A stretch of DNA of 18,721 nucleotides from Candidatus Thorarchaeota archaeon MP8T_1. Its GTDB lineage: Archaea; Asgardarchaeota; Thorarchaeia; Thorarchaeales; Thorarchaeaceae. How positions within the stretch are numbered: the stretch's first letter is position 1; each line of letters starts with the position of its first letter. The stretch lies in assembly GCA_002825465.1 (NCBI GenBank), contig PJER01000043.1:1-18721 (forward strand), given 5' to 3'. The translations under genes and the position numbers were made by a program. The notes under the pieces were generated by a model that searched no databases, had not been told where the DNA came from, and saw only the letters and a program-made list of their open reading frames with translations. Shown one piece after another: positions 1 through 7,981 of this stretch.

Positions 1-155
1 CTAGGATCTTCACACGGTGGTTGAACCACGGTTGAGATACCGTGCACGACACCAATTGATAGAAGCTCCAATGCAGCACGATTCTTAGTCATGCTCTCGT
101 AGAGAGTTCGTATCTTGCCTGTGCTAATCGCTTTCACCTCCATTTTGCTGAACAT
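1..155 (-). CDS. Unidentified protein, 5' end only (runs off the left edge)
   Basis: A minus-strand reading frame is open from an ATG at 155 (or 143) to the window edge. An in-frame TAG lies further upstream, at about 180, so the start is bounded. The visible residues begin MFSKMEVKAISTGKIRTLYE and continue for about 50 codons with a mixed, protein-like composition. I do not recognise the family. No clear ribosome binding site precedes either ATG; a GGAGGTGA sequence lies just inside the frame (after the ATG at 143), which could mean that the true start is elsewhere. The gene is divergent from the regulator gene at 522 and would share the palindrome-rich region between them. A chance open frame of this length cannot be excluded. 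Confidence 0.4.
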   Translation of the reverse strand, partial: MFSKMEVKAISTGKIRTLYESMTKNRAALELLSIGVVHGISTVVQPPCEDP

Positions 156-521
156 GATATGATATGGTGGACACACTGACTATTGCTCTAGCCCTTGCAT
201 ACGGATTGACCTTATGTAACATAGTCGGCCGCCTGCCTCTGACTAGATAGGTCGATACTCTGATCTAGATAGCTCAGTAAGATCTGACCTATGAGCTCAG
301 TCTGCAGTGTGAATCCAAGGATATTCTTACACATCTACCATAATAAGGGAGTGGTGTGCGGAGAGATTTACTAGAATTCATTCTTACGCCATTCTGAAGG
401 CTATAGAATTTCCCACTTTTTTTCTATCATATCTGGATAATACTAACGTATCACAATGAGGTCTAGCAATACATTCATATCTTAACAATTGGCCATATTA
501 CTTGGATATTCGGTGGATATT
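156..521. other. Palindrome-rich intergenic region between divergent genes
   Basis: No gene, tRNA or convincing open frame is seen. The stretch is rich in inverted and direct repeats. ATAGGTC at 247-253 is matched by GACCTAT at 286-292. Between them lies the 8-base palindrome ATCTAGAT (263-270). AGCTCAGT occurs twice, at 271-278 and 294-301, the second within a GAGCTC palindrome. A weaker hairpin with bulges runs from GTGT at 307-310 to ACAC at 329-332. CTAG occurs five times in this stretch (188, 243, 265, 371, 463). A T-rich tract lies near 415-423. Its position between a minus-strand start and a regulator gene suggests operators, possibly autoregulatory. I cannot assign a promoter with confidence. 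Confidence 0.5.
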
Positions 522-1595
522 ATGCGATACTTGGGACCAGGCGAACTTCGTCTATTGCGTAAGCTCATAATTGATCCATCACTTCGTCAAGCTGATTTGG
601 CAAAAGAGCTTCGAGTTTCTCGTTCAGCTGTCAACCAAATATGGACAGGTCTACTTCAGGATCACAACTTGAGAGTATGTGCCAATCTTGATTATGGCCA
701 AATTGGACTTCAGATGATTTTTGGTTGGGCGATTACTAACAGCGGGTCTGATATTCTTCTCAAATTCAGTCGTTGGCTTGAATCGAGTAGATTTGTTTCG
801 TCAATTGTCCATTCAGCCATGTCATCAACTTTTGACTCAAGATTATACTTTGAGGCACTATTGCCTATGGGAAATCAAGCATCTTGGTTTCATAGTCAGG
901 TAGAACGATTCACAAAGAAACCGTATTCGCTTACAATTTACACTAGCCATGTTTCAAGAATATCCCATCACATGAATCTGGGACTATTTGATGGTAATGT
1001 ATGGGACTTTCCAAGTAGTTTTCGTCTTGAAGCCTCAATTGGAGCCGCGTATGGATATGTCGATATATTACCTACAGTAGGTTCAGTTGCACAGAGTGTA
1101 CCCATTGATAATATTCCAGACATCATTCTAACTGCTGCAGTATTGGAGAACGATTATTTTGCGACTGCAACAAGTCTGGCAAAATTCCAAAAGGAGATAG
1201 GTATTCATCCAGATTCTGGAAGAACATTACGTAGACGTGTTCATAAAGTGCGGAACGAAATAACCAGTCCATATGTGGAGATTGACAATATTGGACTTAA
1301 CAGAAGAGTAATGGTCACTTTTCAAGATGCGTCTGGAAAAGAGTCTCCCCTCTCTCGTGTTCTTCATGCTCAAGCAGGAACATTCCCAAAGGGCCGTGTC
1401 GTTTCTGGTCCAAATCTTACTCTGCTTGAATTGCAAATACCTAGTAGTGTAGAGTGGCTTGAGCTTTCACAAGTACTAGCAAAAATATCAGGTATTGCTT
1501 GTGAGACATGTACATTTATAGCCGACAAGAGTGAGAATGAAACAAGGTTGAAGAATGTGGTGTCTCATTTGATATCACGCACGCCTAGTGGTTGA
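522..1595 (+). CDS. Lrp/AsnC-like transcriptional regulator with two winged-helix + RAM-like modules
   Basis: Probable DNA-binding regulator. Counting from the ATG at 522, residues 6-50 form a winged helix (ADLAKELRVSRSAVNQIW is a typical helix-turn-helix). A stretch resembling the ligand-sensing RAM fold of Lrp proteins follows. A second winged-helix-like segment lies at about 200-247 and a second RAM-like segment at about 250-345. The frame opens earlier, at a TTG at 489, but the ATG at 522 is preferred because GGTGGA lies 4 bases upstream and the earlier TTG has no ribosome binding site. At 357 aa it is about twice the length of a classical Lrp protein, which fits a fused pair of modules. 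It lies 22 bases before a second gene of the same build, and the two are probably co-transcribed. The effector and target genes are not visible; self-regulation through the repeats upstream is inference. Confidence 0.7.
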   Translation: MRYLGPGELRLLRKLIIDPSLRQADLAKELRVSRSAVNQIWTGLLQDHNLRVCANLDYGQIGLQMIFGWAITNSGSDILLKFSRWLESSRFVSSIVHSAMSSTFDSRLYFEALLPMGNQASWFHSQVERFTKKPYSLTIYTSHVSRISHHMNLGLFDGNVWDFPSSFRLEASIGAAYGYVDILPTVGSVAQSVPIDNIPDIILTAAVLENDYFATATSLAKFQKEIGIHPDSGRTLRRRVHKVRNEITSPYVEIDNIGLNRRVMVTFQDASGKESPLSRVLHAQAGTFPKGRVVSGPNLTLLELQIPSSVEWLELSQVLAKISGIACETCTFIADKSENETRLKNVVSHLISRTPSG

Positions 1596-1617
1596 TAATA
1601 TTTGGCGTTGAAAGGAA

Positions 1618-3075
1618 TTGAATAAGACCAGAATAGGAATAAATGACACGAATCAAGACCATAGTTCCACTCAGGTCACTTTCACTACGCCATATGATGA
1701 TTTGATTCCCACGCTTGAAGACTCTGAAGCTCAATTCTATCTTGATGCAATTAGAATATACTTGGGCCTTTGTGAAGGTACAGTAAGTATGGAGACAGCA
1801 ATCAAAGCACTTGACATTCTAAAGAATAATCCCGAATATACTGCAAATCCCACCAATCCCACTACAATATCTATCAATTCTCGATACAAAACAAAAATGC
1901 TGGACAACCTTCGAACACTTAACAAATTTAATCTCTTTACAAAGAGTTCAATCAAATCTGCCTACAACTTTGCTTTCTTGATGGAAGATGTAACTATCAA
2001 TAGTGCAGAACTCTCTTTGTTAGATGTTTTATCAAAAGAACCTACAATCTCTCTCGTAGATGCCTCAAAGCATCTTAATGTAACTCCACGAACTGTTGCT
2101 CGGTCACTTGATAGATTGTATGAACTAAATCAGCTCCGTGTAACTAGCTTTGTAGACTTCACCGCATTCAATCTTCAATCTGTAATGTTATTCTTTACAG
2201 TTCAGGACGGCTTGGATTGGGAAACCATAGAACGTGGATTCACAAATTATCCATTCACTAAGAGCATACTCAAAACGACAATGACTGATGTTGGATACGT
2301 AACTTTTCTATTCCCGAATTACGAAGAAGCAAAACAGACATTCCATCGATCCCTCACGAAACTTACCAAGACTATATTCGAATACAGTAGTATCCATTAC
2401 CAGGAGGGTTCTGGAGCCATCTCAAACGTTAATTTGTACGATGAGAAGAAGTGGGCCTTACCGCTCCATCTTGAAGATATGTTAGATGACAAACGAGAAG
2501 CGGACAGGGATAATTATCCTCCTATACTATACTGCTCTGACATCAAACCCGAATTGAAGTACGATGATTATATTATCGCATCCCAGATGCAAACACGGAT
2601 TCGCGACACTCCTAGTAAAATATCTGAAGGTTTACGACTTCATGGATTTGATTATGATTCAAAAATAATTTCCATGGTTTCAAGAAAACTTCAGAAGCGC
2701 AACATTATCTTACCCTATCTTGTATTTGCTATGCCTGGGCTTACGTCAAACTTTTGCTTTGAGATAGTATGCAATGAAACTGTTCGTTCCAAAATCATTG
2801 AAGTCATAGGTAGATTTCCTTGGACAATTTATTATCTCTCTACAAGAGGAATAGTAGTATGGACTATGACCCCTGGTGACCATCAAGTTGAATACTATCA
2901 ATTATTCAGAGCATTAGAACAGAAACAAGGAGTCCAATCGGTCAATCCAATAATGACAATCTCATATCGAGGTTCTCGATCGATGTTCGATTTGACAAGA
3001 AATCTTACCTACGAGAATACTAAGTGGTCGATTGAACCTGAGGAGGTTGAGATTGACTCCTATATGGAATTCTAG
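1618..3075 (+). CDS. Second Lrp/AsnC-like regulator, long paralogue of the upstream gene
   Basis: Probable transcriptional regulator of 485 aa. The best helix-turn-helix lies at residues 128-176 (SLVDASKHLNVTPRTVARSL), followed by a RAM-like segment to about 265. A second winged-helix-like segment is at 314-364 (recognition region around SKIISMVSRKLQKR) and a second RAM-like segment at about 365-450. The first 120 residues form an extra helical region that may be a degenerate third winged helix. The start is a TTG at 1618 with AAAGGA just upstream; no ATG lies nearby in frame. It follows the first regulator by 22 bases. It converges with the oxidoreductase gene on the other strand, and the two stop codons overlap in one CTAG. 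Domain boundaries are judged by eye. The paralogy with its neighbour rests on shared architecture, not on close identity. Confidence 0.65.
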   Translation: MNKTRIGINDTNQDHSSTQVTFTTPYDDLIPTLEDSEAQFYLDAIRIYLGLCEGTVSMETAIKALDILKNNPEYTANPTNPTTISINSRYKTKMLDNLRTLNKFNLFTKSSIKSAYNFAFLMEDVTINSAELSLLDVLSKEPTISLVDASKHLNVTPRTVARSLDRLYELNQLRVTSFVDFTAFNLQSVMLFFTVQDGLDWETIERGFTNYPFTKSILKTTMTDVGYVTFLFPNYEEAKQTFHRSLTKLTKTIFEYSSIHYQEGSGAISNVNLYDEKKWALPLHLEDMLDDKREADRDNYPPILYCSDIKPELKYDDYIIASQMQTRIRDTPSKISEGLRLHGFDYDSKIISMVSRKLQKRNIILPYLVFAMPGLTSNFCFEIVCNETVRSKIIEVIGRFPWTIYYLSTRGIVVWTMTPGDHQVEYYQLFRALEQKQGVQSVNPIMTISYRGSRSMFDLTRNLTYENTKWSIEPEEVEIDSYMEF

Positions 3076-3977
3076 AATTTTTTCTTTGATTCTACTAATC
3101 GTTCAACTCCTCTAAGTGAAGCTCCTTGTGGAGGTCCAAATACCACCATCTCAACTCCTATTTCTTCATATTCTTCCAATCGTCGATTACTTGTTTCGAT
3201 ACTTCCACACAAACAGAATCTGTCTAATACCTCTTGGTCTATCCTCTCAACAATCTCTTCGGTAAAACCATTCTCTCTAACCTCTGTGATGATAGGCTGC
3301 AGATTCTCTAGTAAGCCGTACTTTTTCAATATTGAACGACTCGCTCCAAGAGCTACAACTGCAGCTGAAGCTTTGATACTCATATTATCTTTACATGATT
3401 TTGATGATCCTATCAAAGAGGGAGGAAAGATGCCTATTGTAAAATTCTCAGGTCTATCTTCAATATTTGAAATCGCCCACTGAATCATTCCAAGGTCGGA
3501 ATAATTTAACAAGACCCCGTCTGAATTTTTCGATGCCTTCACCATCTTTGGACCTTGCGCTCCAAGGAATATCTTGCAGTCTCTGTACTGTCTAAGACTT
3601 TCCCTGATAATTCCTACAGATTCAATTATTCTCTCCACAATAGTTGAAGAATCTTCATAGCTGATCCCAATCTCTCCTAGTTTGCTTCTATCTCCGGGAC
3701 CTAGAAGTAAATCGAATCTGGGGCCATAAGTGTCAATCAGAGTAGTCATTATTTGTACAATATGTGATGGTGAGTAGATGAGTGGGCTAAGGAGTCCAAT
3801 ACCGATTCTACAGTGTTTTGTATTCTCTGTAATCATTGCTCCTAATGCTGGAGAAAATCTTGTTGCGGGAAAATCTGTTACCCATATTGTGTCAATTCTC
3901 CCTTTATCTGCTGCAATGGCTTTCTGAACGATTTCTGAAACTGTATCTCTGAGATTGAGAGCAATTCCCCAATTCAT
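3072..3977 (-). CDS. Mer-like LLM-class flavin/F420-dependent oxidoreductase (second of a pair)
   Basis: Member of the bacterial luciferase-like (LLM) superfamily, closest in motifs to methylenetetrahydromethanopterin reductase (Mer), which uses coenzyme F420. Seen in the protein are GPGD at residues 93-96 and GAQGPKM at 139-145, both in the arrangement found in Mer, and WVTD near 32-35. At 301 aa it is slightly shorter than typical Mer (about 320-330 aa). A GTG at 3980 is also in frame, but the ATG at 3977 overlaps the upstream stop as TGATG, and GGAG lies about 10 bases before it, so ATG is preferred. It is translationally coupled to the upstream paralogue and the two may form a heteromer. 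The real substrate cannot be read from sequence: true Mer activity or another F420- or FMN-linked reaction are both possible. Confidence 0.75.
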   Translation of the reverse strand: MNWGIALNLRDTVSEIVQKAIAADKGRIDTIWVTDFPATRFSPALGAMITENTKHCRIGIGLLSPLIYSPSHIVQIMTTLIDTYGPRFDLLLGPGDRSKLGEIGISYEDSSTIVERIIESVGIIRESLRQYRDCKIFLGAQGPKMVKASKNSDGVLLNYSDLGMIQWAISNIEDRPENFTIGIFPPSLIGSSKSCKDNMSIKASAAVVALGASRSILKKYGLLENLQPIITEVRENGFTEEIVERIDQEVLDRFCLCGSIETSNRRLEEYEEIGVEMVVFGPPQGASLRGVERLVESKKKF

Positions 3978-4969
3978 CACTCACTTCTCCTCAGTTTTAT
4001 CTCTTGAAATATATCCGTCATAGCCTCTCTCCAGTTTCCACTGAAAGGTGGACCCAATACAAGTTCGGTTGCACCTAGACTGTGGATTAGATCAAATCTA
4101 TCTACCATATGTTCACAGGATCCAGAAATTGCAAATGTATCAATAAATTGTTGATTTACAAACTTAGCCCCTTCGTCTGGTCCTGATTTTGCCACAGCCT
4201 TTTGTATTCTTTCTGCTAACTCTCGATCAATATCGAGTAGGTCTAGTACAGGATCTGGCGTGTCTGCAACAACAATAGCAACAACACTCTTTGCTAGCTT
4301 TTCACTCCCTCCTTTAAACGTGGGAATTGTTGGAAGCCAAACTATCTTCTCGATATCTTCTACTTTCCTTCCAGCATTTATTGCTGTATTGTTAACAAGC
4401 TCTATTGCATACTTTATGTAATCTATTGGGCCTGAAATTATCACGCCATTGGCAATTCTTCCAGCAAGTTTCAACATCTGCGGTCCACGAACACCATAGA
4501 ATATCGGTATGTCTACTGGTTCTGATATCCTTAGACTGAACTCTTTAAGATTAGATAACTCCGTCTGAATAGTGACAGGTTCAGCTCGAAATAATTGTCT
4601 GAGAATCTTTGTTGATTTTTCTAATTCAGTTACAGGCCTGTTCAATTGTATTCCATATTTGATAAGGTCCTGCATCCCACCAATTCCTATTCCGAGAACG
4701 AATCTTCCATTTCCTATCTCATGTAATGTAAGAGCTGATCTAGCAATTGTTGTGATGTTGTGAACTGAAATTGGGATGATGCCTGTTCCCACCCTGACAG
4801 TACTAGTCTTAGTTAGTAGGTTAGCAGAAAGAACAGAGGTCTCTTGACCTACTCCAATATCTTCTCCCACCCAGAGACCATCAATCCCAAGTTGATCTGC
4901 ATTCTTTCCAATCCAGTCCGTTGCTTTTACGCTCATATGTGTAGTAATACCGACGCTCGCTCTATACAT
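3977..4969 (-). CDS. Mer-like LLM-class flavin/F420-dependent oxidoreductase (first of a pair)
   Basis: An LLM-class TIM-barrel oxidoreductase of 330 aa, the usual length for Mer. Motifs seen are NGRFVLGIGIGG at residues 87-98 and YGVRGPQMLKLAG at 158-170, the latter matching the GAQGP(K/M)M segment of Mer with V-R replacing A-Q. An in-frame TAG lies just before the ATG at 4969, so the start is fixed at or after it. AGGAG lies 21 bases upstream, which is far, so initiation may be unusual. It overlaps the following paralogue by one base. It is divergent from the AfpA flavoprotein gene, which belongs to a family related to dihydromethanopterin reductase. The neighbourhood therefore suggests pterin/F420/FMN redox chemistry, but a role in a full methyl branch is inference. 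Confidence 0.75.
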   Translation of the reverse strand: MYRASVGITTHMSVKATDWIGKNADQLGIDGLWVGEDIGVGQETSVLSANLLTKTSTVRVGTGIIPISVHNITTIARSALTLHEIGNGRFVLGIGIGGMQDLIKYGIQLNRPVTELEKSTKILRQLFRAEPVTIQTELSNLKEFSLRISEPVDIPIFYGVRGPQMLKLAGRIANGVIISGPIDYIKYAIELVNNTAINAGRKVEDIEKIVWLPTIPTFKGGSEKLAKSVVAIVVADTPDPVLDLLDIDRELAERIQKAVAKSGPDEGAKFVNQQFIDTFAISGSCEHMVDRFDLIHSLGATELVLGPPFSGNWREAMTDIFQEIKLRRSE

Positions 4970-5066
4970 GGCTTGCTACCAGTAGCATTTCTCCTCTTTC
5001 AAGTATTCGATTCATCCTTTGGGATACGTATTTTTGCATCTGTGTCTGTATGTGTGATTGATAGAA

Positions 5067-5627
5067 TTGAAAAGAATAGTTTGGGGATTCACTGGTTCTG
5101 GTGATAGAATTGATGAAATCATAGATAATATGATTGAAGTTAACAAAATGGATGATACGCAGGTTACTGTAGTTATTTCAAAATCCGGAGAACAAGTCCT
5201 AAGGTTGTACAAACTATGGGATAAATTGAACACTCATTTTCAAAAAGTCAAGAAAGAGGTGAATGCGAATGTCCCATTTATTGCAGGCCCTCTTCAGATT
5301 GGCAAATATGACCTGTTCGTAGTAGCTCCACTCACAGCCAATTCAACTGCCAAGATTGCCCATGGAGTTGCTGATACTCTAATCACTAATGCAGTTGCTC
5401 AGACGCTGAAAGGAAGCACTCCCGTCCTTGTATATCCCGTTGATCAAACGTCTGATCCTGTCACGACTTTTGGACCTGATGGAATTGAATTCACTCTTAC
5501 TCCTCGAGAAGTTGACTTAGAAAATGTCATGCGTCTTAGGCAGATGAAGGGGCTCACAGTTCTTGCTGATGTCAGCAATCTTGCGCAAATTGTTCGTTCT
5601 TTCCTTGATCACAAAGAGGATTCGTAG
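5067..5627 (+). CDS. afpA: Archaeoflavoprotein AfpA-like FMN protein
   Basis: Flavoprotein of the archaeal AfpA family (Flavoprotein/DFP fold, related to DmrB dihydromethanopterin reductase). The characterised Archaeoglobus AfpA binds FMN and accepts electrons from ferredoxin. From the start used here, residues 1-13 read MKRIVWGFTGSGD, the family's usual N-terminus. KLW is at 49-51 and GKYDLFVVAP at 79-88, followed by TANSTAKIAHGVADTLITN (90-108), which is highly typical. The frame opens at a TTG at 5058, but the TTG at 5067 is preferred: it gives the canonical N-terminus and has GTGAT 8 bases upstream. Length is 186 aa. The stop codon is immediately followed by the ATG of the glycosylase gene, so these are co-transcribed and probably translationally coupled. 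A DmrB-like role cannot be excluded. Confidence 0.83.
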   Translation: MKRIVWGFTGSGDRIDEIIDNMIEVNKMDDTQVTVVISKSGEQVLRLYKLWDKLNTHFQKVKKEVNANVPFIAGPLQIGKYDLFVVAPLTANSTAKIAHGVADTLITNAVAQTLKGSTPVLVYPVDQTSDPVTTFGPDGIEFTLTPREVDLENVMRLRQMKGLTVLADVSNLAQIVRSFLDHKEDS

Positions 5628-6287
5628 ATGAATTCAGATTTTGAAATCAGAAGAAATCAATTTGCATATCACCTCATTGAATGGTACAAGAGTAATGGTC
5701 GCGATTTTCCTTGGAGAACTACAGAGAATCCCTACCACATCCTTCTTGCAGAGATGTTACTTAGAAGAACAACTGCTACAGCTGTCGCACGGGTATATCC
5801 GCATTTCATTCTTCGATTTGAAAATCCTAATAATCTAGCGAGGGCTAGGATTGCTACAATTGAAAATCAGGTTGCTTCTCTTGGACTTCAAAAGCAAAGA
5901 GCATCACACTTGAAACTGACTGCAATATCAATAGTAAATGACTATGAGGGAAGTGTACCTAAGGATGTTGTTTCCTTATCTCGACTTCCTGGAGTTGGTC
6001 GCTATGTTGCTTCAGCAGTGATGAATTTTGCATTTGGCAAGTCATTACCATTGGTCGATGGAAATGTTATCCACTTATTATCCCGAGTCTTTGGTCTGCA
6101 TTTCAATGGTCCGATTGATGAGAAAGCTTGGCAATTTATGGGATCATTTGATTCCAAGATACGACACAGTATTTTTTACTGGGCCATCATCGACTTAGTA
6201 GCAATGGTCTGCGTACGATCATCACCACGATGCTCTGCCTGCCCATTGTATCAACTATGTTCTTGGGATAAGAAGAAGGGATCATAA
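5628..6287 (+). CDS. Mig-type thymine-DNA glycosylase (HhH-GPD, 4Fe-4S)
   Basis: DNA repair enzyme expected to remove thymine or uracil from G/T or G/U mismatches, the products of 5-methylcytosine or cytosine deamination. The helix-hairpin-helix reads LPGVGRYVASA at 120-130, with Tyr126 in the place of the Nth catalytic lysine, and the catalytic aspartate is Asp144 (VDGN). Tyr126 and Asp144 match in both type and number the residues described for Mig of Methanothermobacter. LLRRTTA at 44-50 is also Mig-like, where MutY has LQQT. The iron-sulfur cluster ligands are Cys195, 202, 205 and 211 (C-X6-C-X2-C-X5-C). The C-terminal MutY adenine-recognition domain is absent; 219 aa is the Mig length. 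The gene directly follows afpA with no gap and precedes the Eis-like gene by one base. MutY-type activity is the alternative but less likely. Confidence 0.82.
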   Translation: MNSDFEIRRNQFAYHLIEWYKSNGRDFPWRTTENPYHILLAEMLLRRTTATAVARVYPHFILRFENPNNLARARIATIENQVASLGLQKQRASHLKLTAISIVNDYEGSVPKDVVSLSRLPGVGRYVASAVMNFAFGKSLPLVDGNVIHLLSRVFGLHFNGPIDEKAWQFMGSFDSKIRHSIFYWAIIDLVAMVCVRSSPRCSACPLYQLCSWDKKKGS

Positions 6288-6288
6288 A

Positions 6289-7572
6289 ATGAATCTACCT
6301 GATGGATTTGAATTTCGTATTGTGCAGACAGATGATGAGGTAGCTGAATTACTTGAATTTCATTCTCTTGTTCATCCCAATGACGATGTTCAAGAACTTC
6401 GCAGGCAGATTGAGCAGCTCCCCGGATTTGGAAGAGAGATGAATTATTACATTCGAGACCTCAACAAAAACAAGATAGTATCGGCCCTAAATTCAATTCC
6501 GTTTGTCTGGAATTATGAGGACATTCCTCTCAGAAATTTGGAGTTGGGATGGGTGGGGACTCTAAAAGAATATCGAAGACGAGGCCTGCAAAAATCTCTC
6601 TACTCTCACTTCGACAAATTGCTAATTGAAGGAAAATATGATATCTCTTCAATTCAGGGAATTCCGTATTTTTATCGTCAATTTGGGTATGACTTTGTTA
6701 TCCCACTTGACCGCACAGTATGGACGCGAACCACGCAGATATCTCCTATCTCTGAGAATAACCCTCCAGACTATATGAAGTTGAAAGTGCGAAAAGCTGA
6801 GGAGAAGGATATTCCTTCAATGATGGAACTCTTTGACGCTCTTAATCAAAGATTGCTAGTATATGCAACGAGGTCTCGAGAACTCTGGGAGATTCAAGAA
6901 TCTATGAAGAAACAATTTTCTAATAATTTCCAATCATATGTGGTTCTTGATGGATCGATGATTATCGGTTATTTTCGCGTAGTCATGAACATAAAGAAAG
7001 ATGAAGTACCAAATAGATCTCTAATGCTCATCATCGAAAGCAGTATCACAACATTTGATGGTGTTCAACGAGTTATTCAATTTCTCTATAATGAGGCAGT
7101 ACAAAATAATGTACCTCTGATTGGTTCTCAAGGACCTTCTTTCAATCCCCTCTCAAAGGTTCTCGAATCAATTGGTGGCCAAAGAAAGGACCAGTGGAAA
7201 TATCAAATTCGTATTCCTAACATGACTAGATTCTTACAAAAGATCGTTCCAGTACTTGAACGACGTCTGAGGGGCACAATGTTTGAGAGGCTTACATATG
7301 ATGTAAGAATGAATACTTTTCAGAACTGTCATACTCTTAAATTCGTTAATGGAAAGATCACTGAAGTTACAGATCTAGGTCCCCAAGAAGTCAGAGAGAA
7401 CCAAGAATTTCGCTCACCACCAAATGACCTTGTTAGGTTGATTCTTGGTGCATATAGTATTGAAGAATTGGAGCAGAATAATATTGATTTCATCGTTCGC
7501 GGTGGTGTACGACTCATTGCTGAAACACTCTTCCCAAAGAAAGAGAGTTCAGTCTATTACTATTTCTGCTAG
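6289..7572 (+). CDS. Eis-like GNAT N-acetyltransferase with SCP2-like C-terminal domain
   Basis: Acetyl-CoA-dependent N-acetyltransferase of the Eis-like build: an N-terminal GNAT domain (about 8-150), a second GNAT-like domain (about 165-300) and an SCP2-like C-terminal domain (about 315-427). The acetyl-CoA pyrophosphate-binding loop is YRRRGLQKSL at 95-104. FYRQFGYDFVIPL at 128-140 is the usual segment closing the first GNAT domain. In mycobacteria Eis acetylates aminoglycosides and protein lysines; the substrate here is unknown. At 427 aa it has the family length. The ATG lies one base after the glycosylase stop, with AGAAGGGA upstream, so it is the third gene of the afpA operon. It converges with the Cys-rich gene at 7579, leaving only six bases between the stops. 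Confidence 0.75.
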   Translation: MNLPDGFEFRIVQTDDEVAELLEFHSLVHPNDDVQELRRQIEQLPGFGREMNYYIRDLNKNKIVSALNSIPFVWNYEDIPLRNLELGWVGTLKEYRRRGLQKSLYSHFDKLLIEGKYDISSIQGIPYFYRQFGYDFVIPLDRTVWTRTTQISPISENNPPDYMKLKVRKAEEKDIPSMMELFDALNQRLLVYATRSRELWEIQESMKKQFSNNFQSYVVLDGSMIIGYFRVVMNIKKDEVPNRSLMLIIESSITTFDGVQRVIQFLYNEAVQNNVPLIGSQGPSFNPLSKVLESIGGQRKDQWKYQIRIPNMTRFLQKIVPVLERRLRGTMFERLTYDVRMNTFQNCHTLKFVNGKITEVTDLGPQEVRENQEFRSPPNDLVRLILGAYSIEELEQNNIDFIVRGGVRLIAETLFPKKESSVYYYFC

Positions 7573-7578
7573 TACGAA

Positions 7579-7956
7579 TCAGTCCAGGTCTGGGATGTCA
7601 ATCTCTACCGCAAAATTCGCTCCACAGGGGCATGCTGCATTTATTGGGTACTTGTTTGGTGTGTCAATACTAATTGTTGCACCTTGCATTGCTGCCTTGT
7701 CTATCATCGCTTGCATATTATGAACCATATATCTTGCAAATCCTGATACTAGATCAGGTATCGACAGATCATTAATCCAATAAACAAAACGGGTACATGA
7801 GGGGCAATGGCTTAGTAATACTCTGGTTCCATCCCCACAACTCTGGCATTGGAGTTCAGTATGATGATAGTCCGGTGCAGTAGGACATGGAAGTGTCAAT
7901 TCATTTTTAGCACCACAGCGATAACAGTAGTATTCAAAATTGATAGTCTCACTCAT
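7579..7956 (-). CDS. Small Cys-rich zinc-ribbon protein
   Basis: Hypothetical protein of 125 aa with repeated Cys pairs: C11/C14, C37/C40 and C51/C54, plus C24 and a C-P-C near the end (C109/C111). The pairs in YRCGAKN, CQSCGDG and CPSC look like zinc knuckles, so at least one and probably two zinc ribbons are expected. A helical middle part (about 65-95, rich in Met and Ala) separates the N-terminal ribbons from the last CPCG. I do not recognise a named family; nucleic acid or protein binding is possible. The ATG at 7956 is only 25 bases from the divergent start at 7982, so promoter elements of either gene must lie within the other gene or be shared. No ribosome binding site is evident. Confidence 0.65.
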   Translation of the reverse strand: MSETINFEYYCYRCGAKNELTLPCPTAPDYHHTELQCQSCGDGTRVLLSHCPSCTRFVYWINDLSIPDLVSGFARYMVHNMQAMIDKAAMQGATISIDTPNKYPINAACPCGANFAVEIDIPDLD

Positions 7957-7981
7957 GGTTAATCAATTAGCGTAGAAGTAA

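Noticed and set aside
240..320. D-arm-like TAGCTCAGT in the left intergenic region suggesting a tRNA remnant
   Set aside because: No acceptor or T-arm is present, and the motif is half of a direct repeat.
412..424. Oligo-T tract as a transcription terminator
   Set aside because: No plus-strand gene upstream in the window would need it; it is more likely part of an AT-rich promoter region.
4962..4988. Eight-codon upstream frame on the minus strand whose stop overlaps the start of the first Mer-like gene
   Set aside because: The AGGAG is only two bases from its ATG, too close for normal initiation, and there is no further sign that it is translated.
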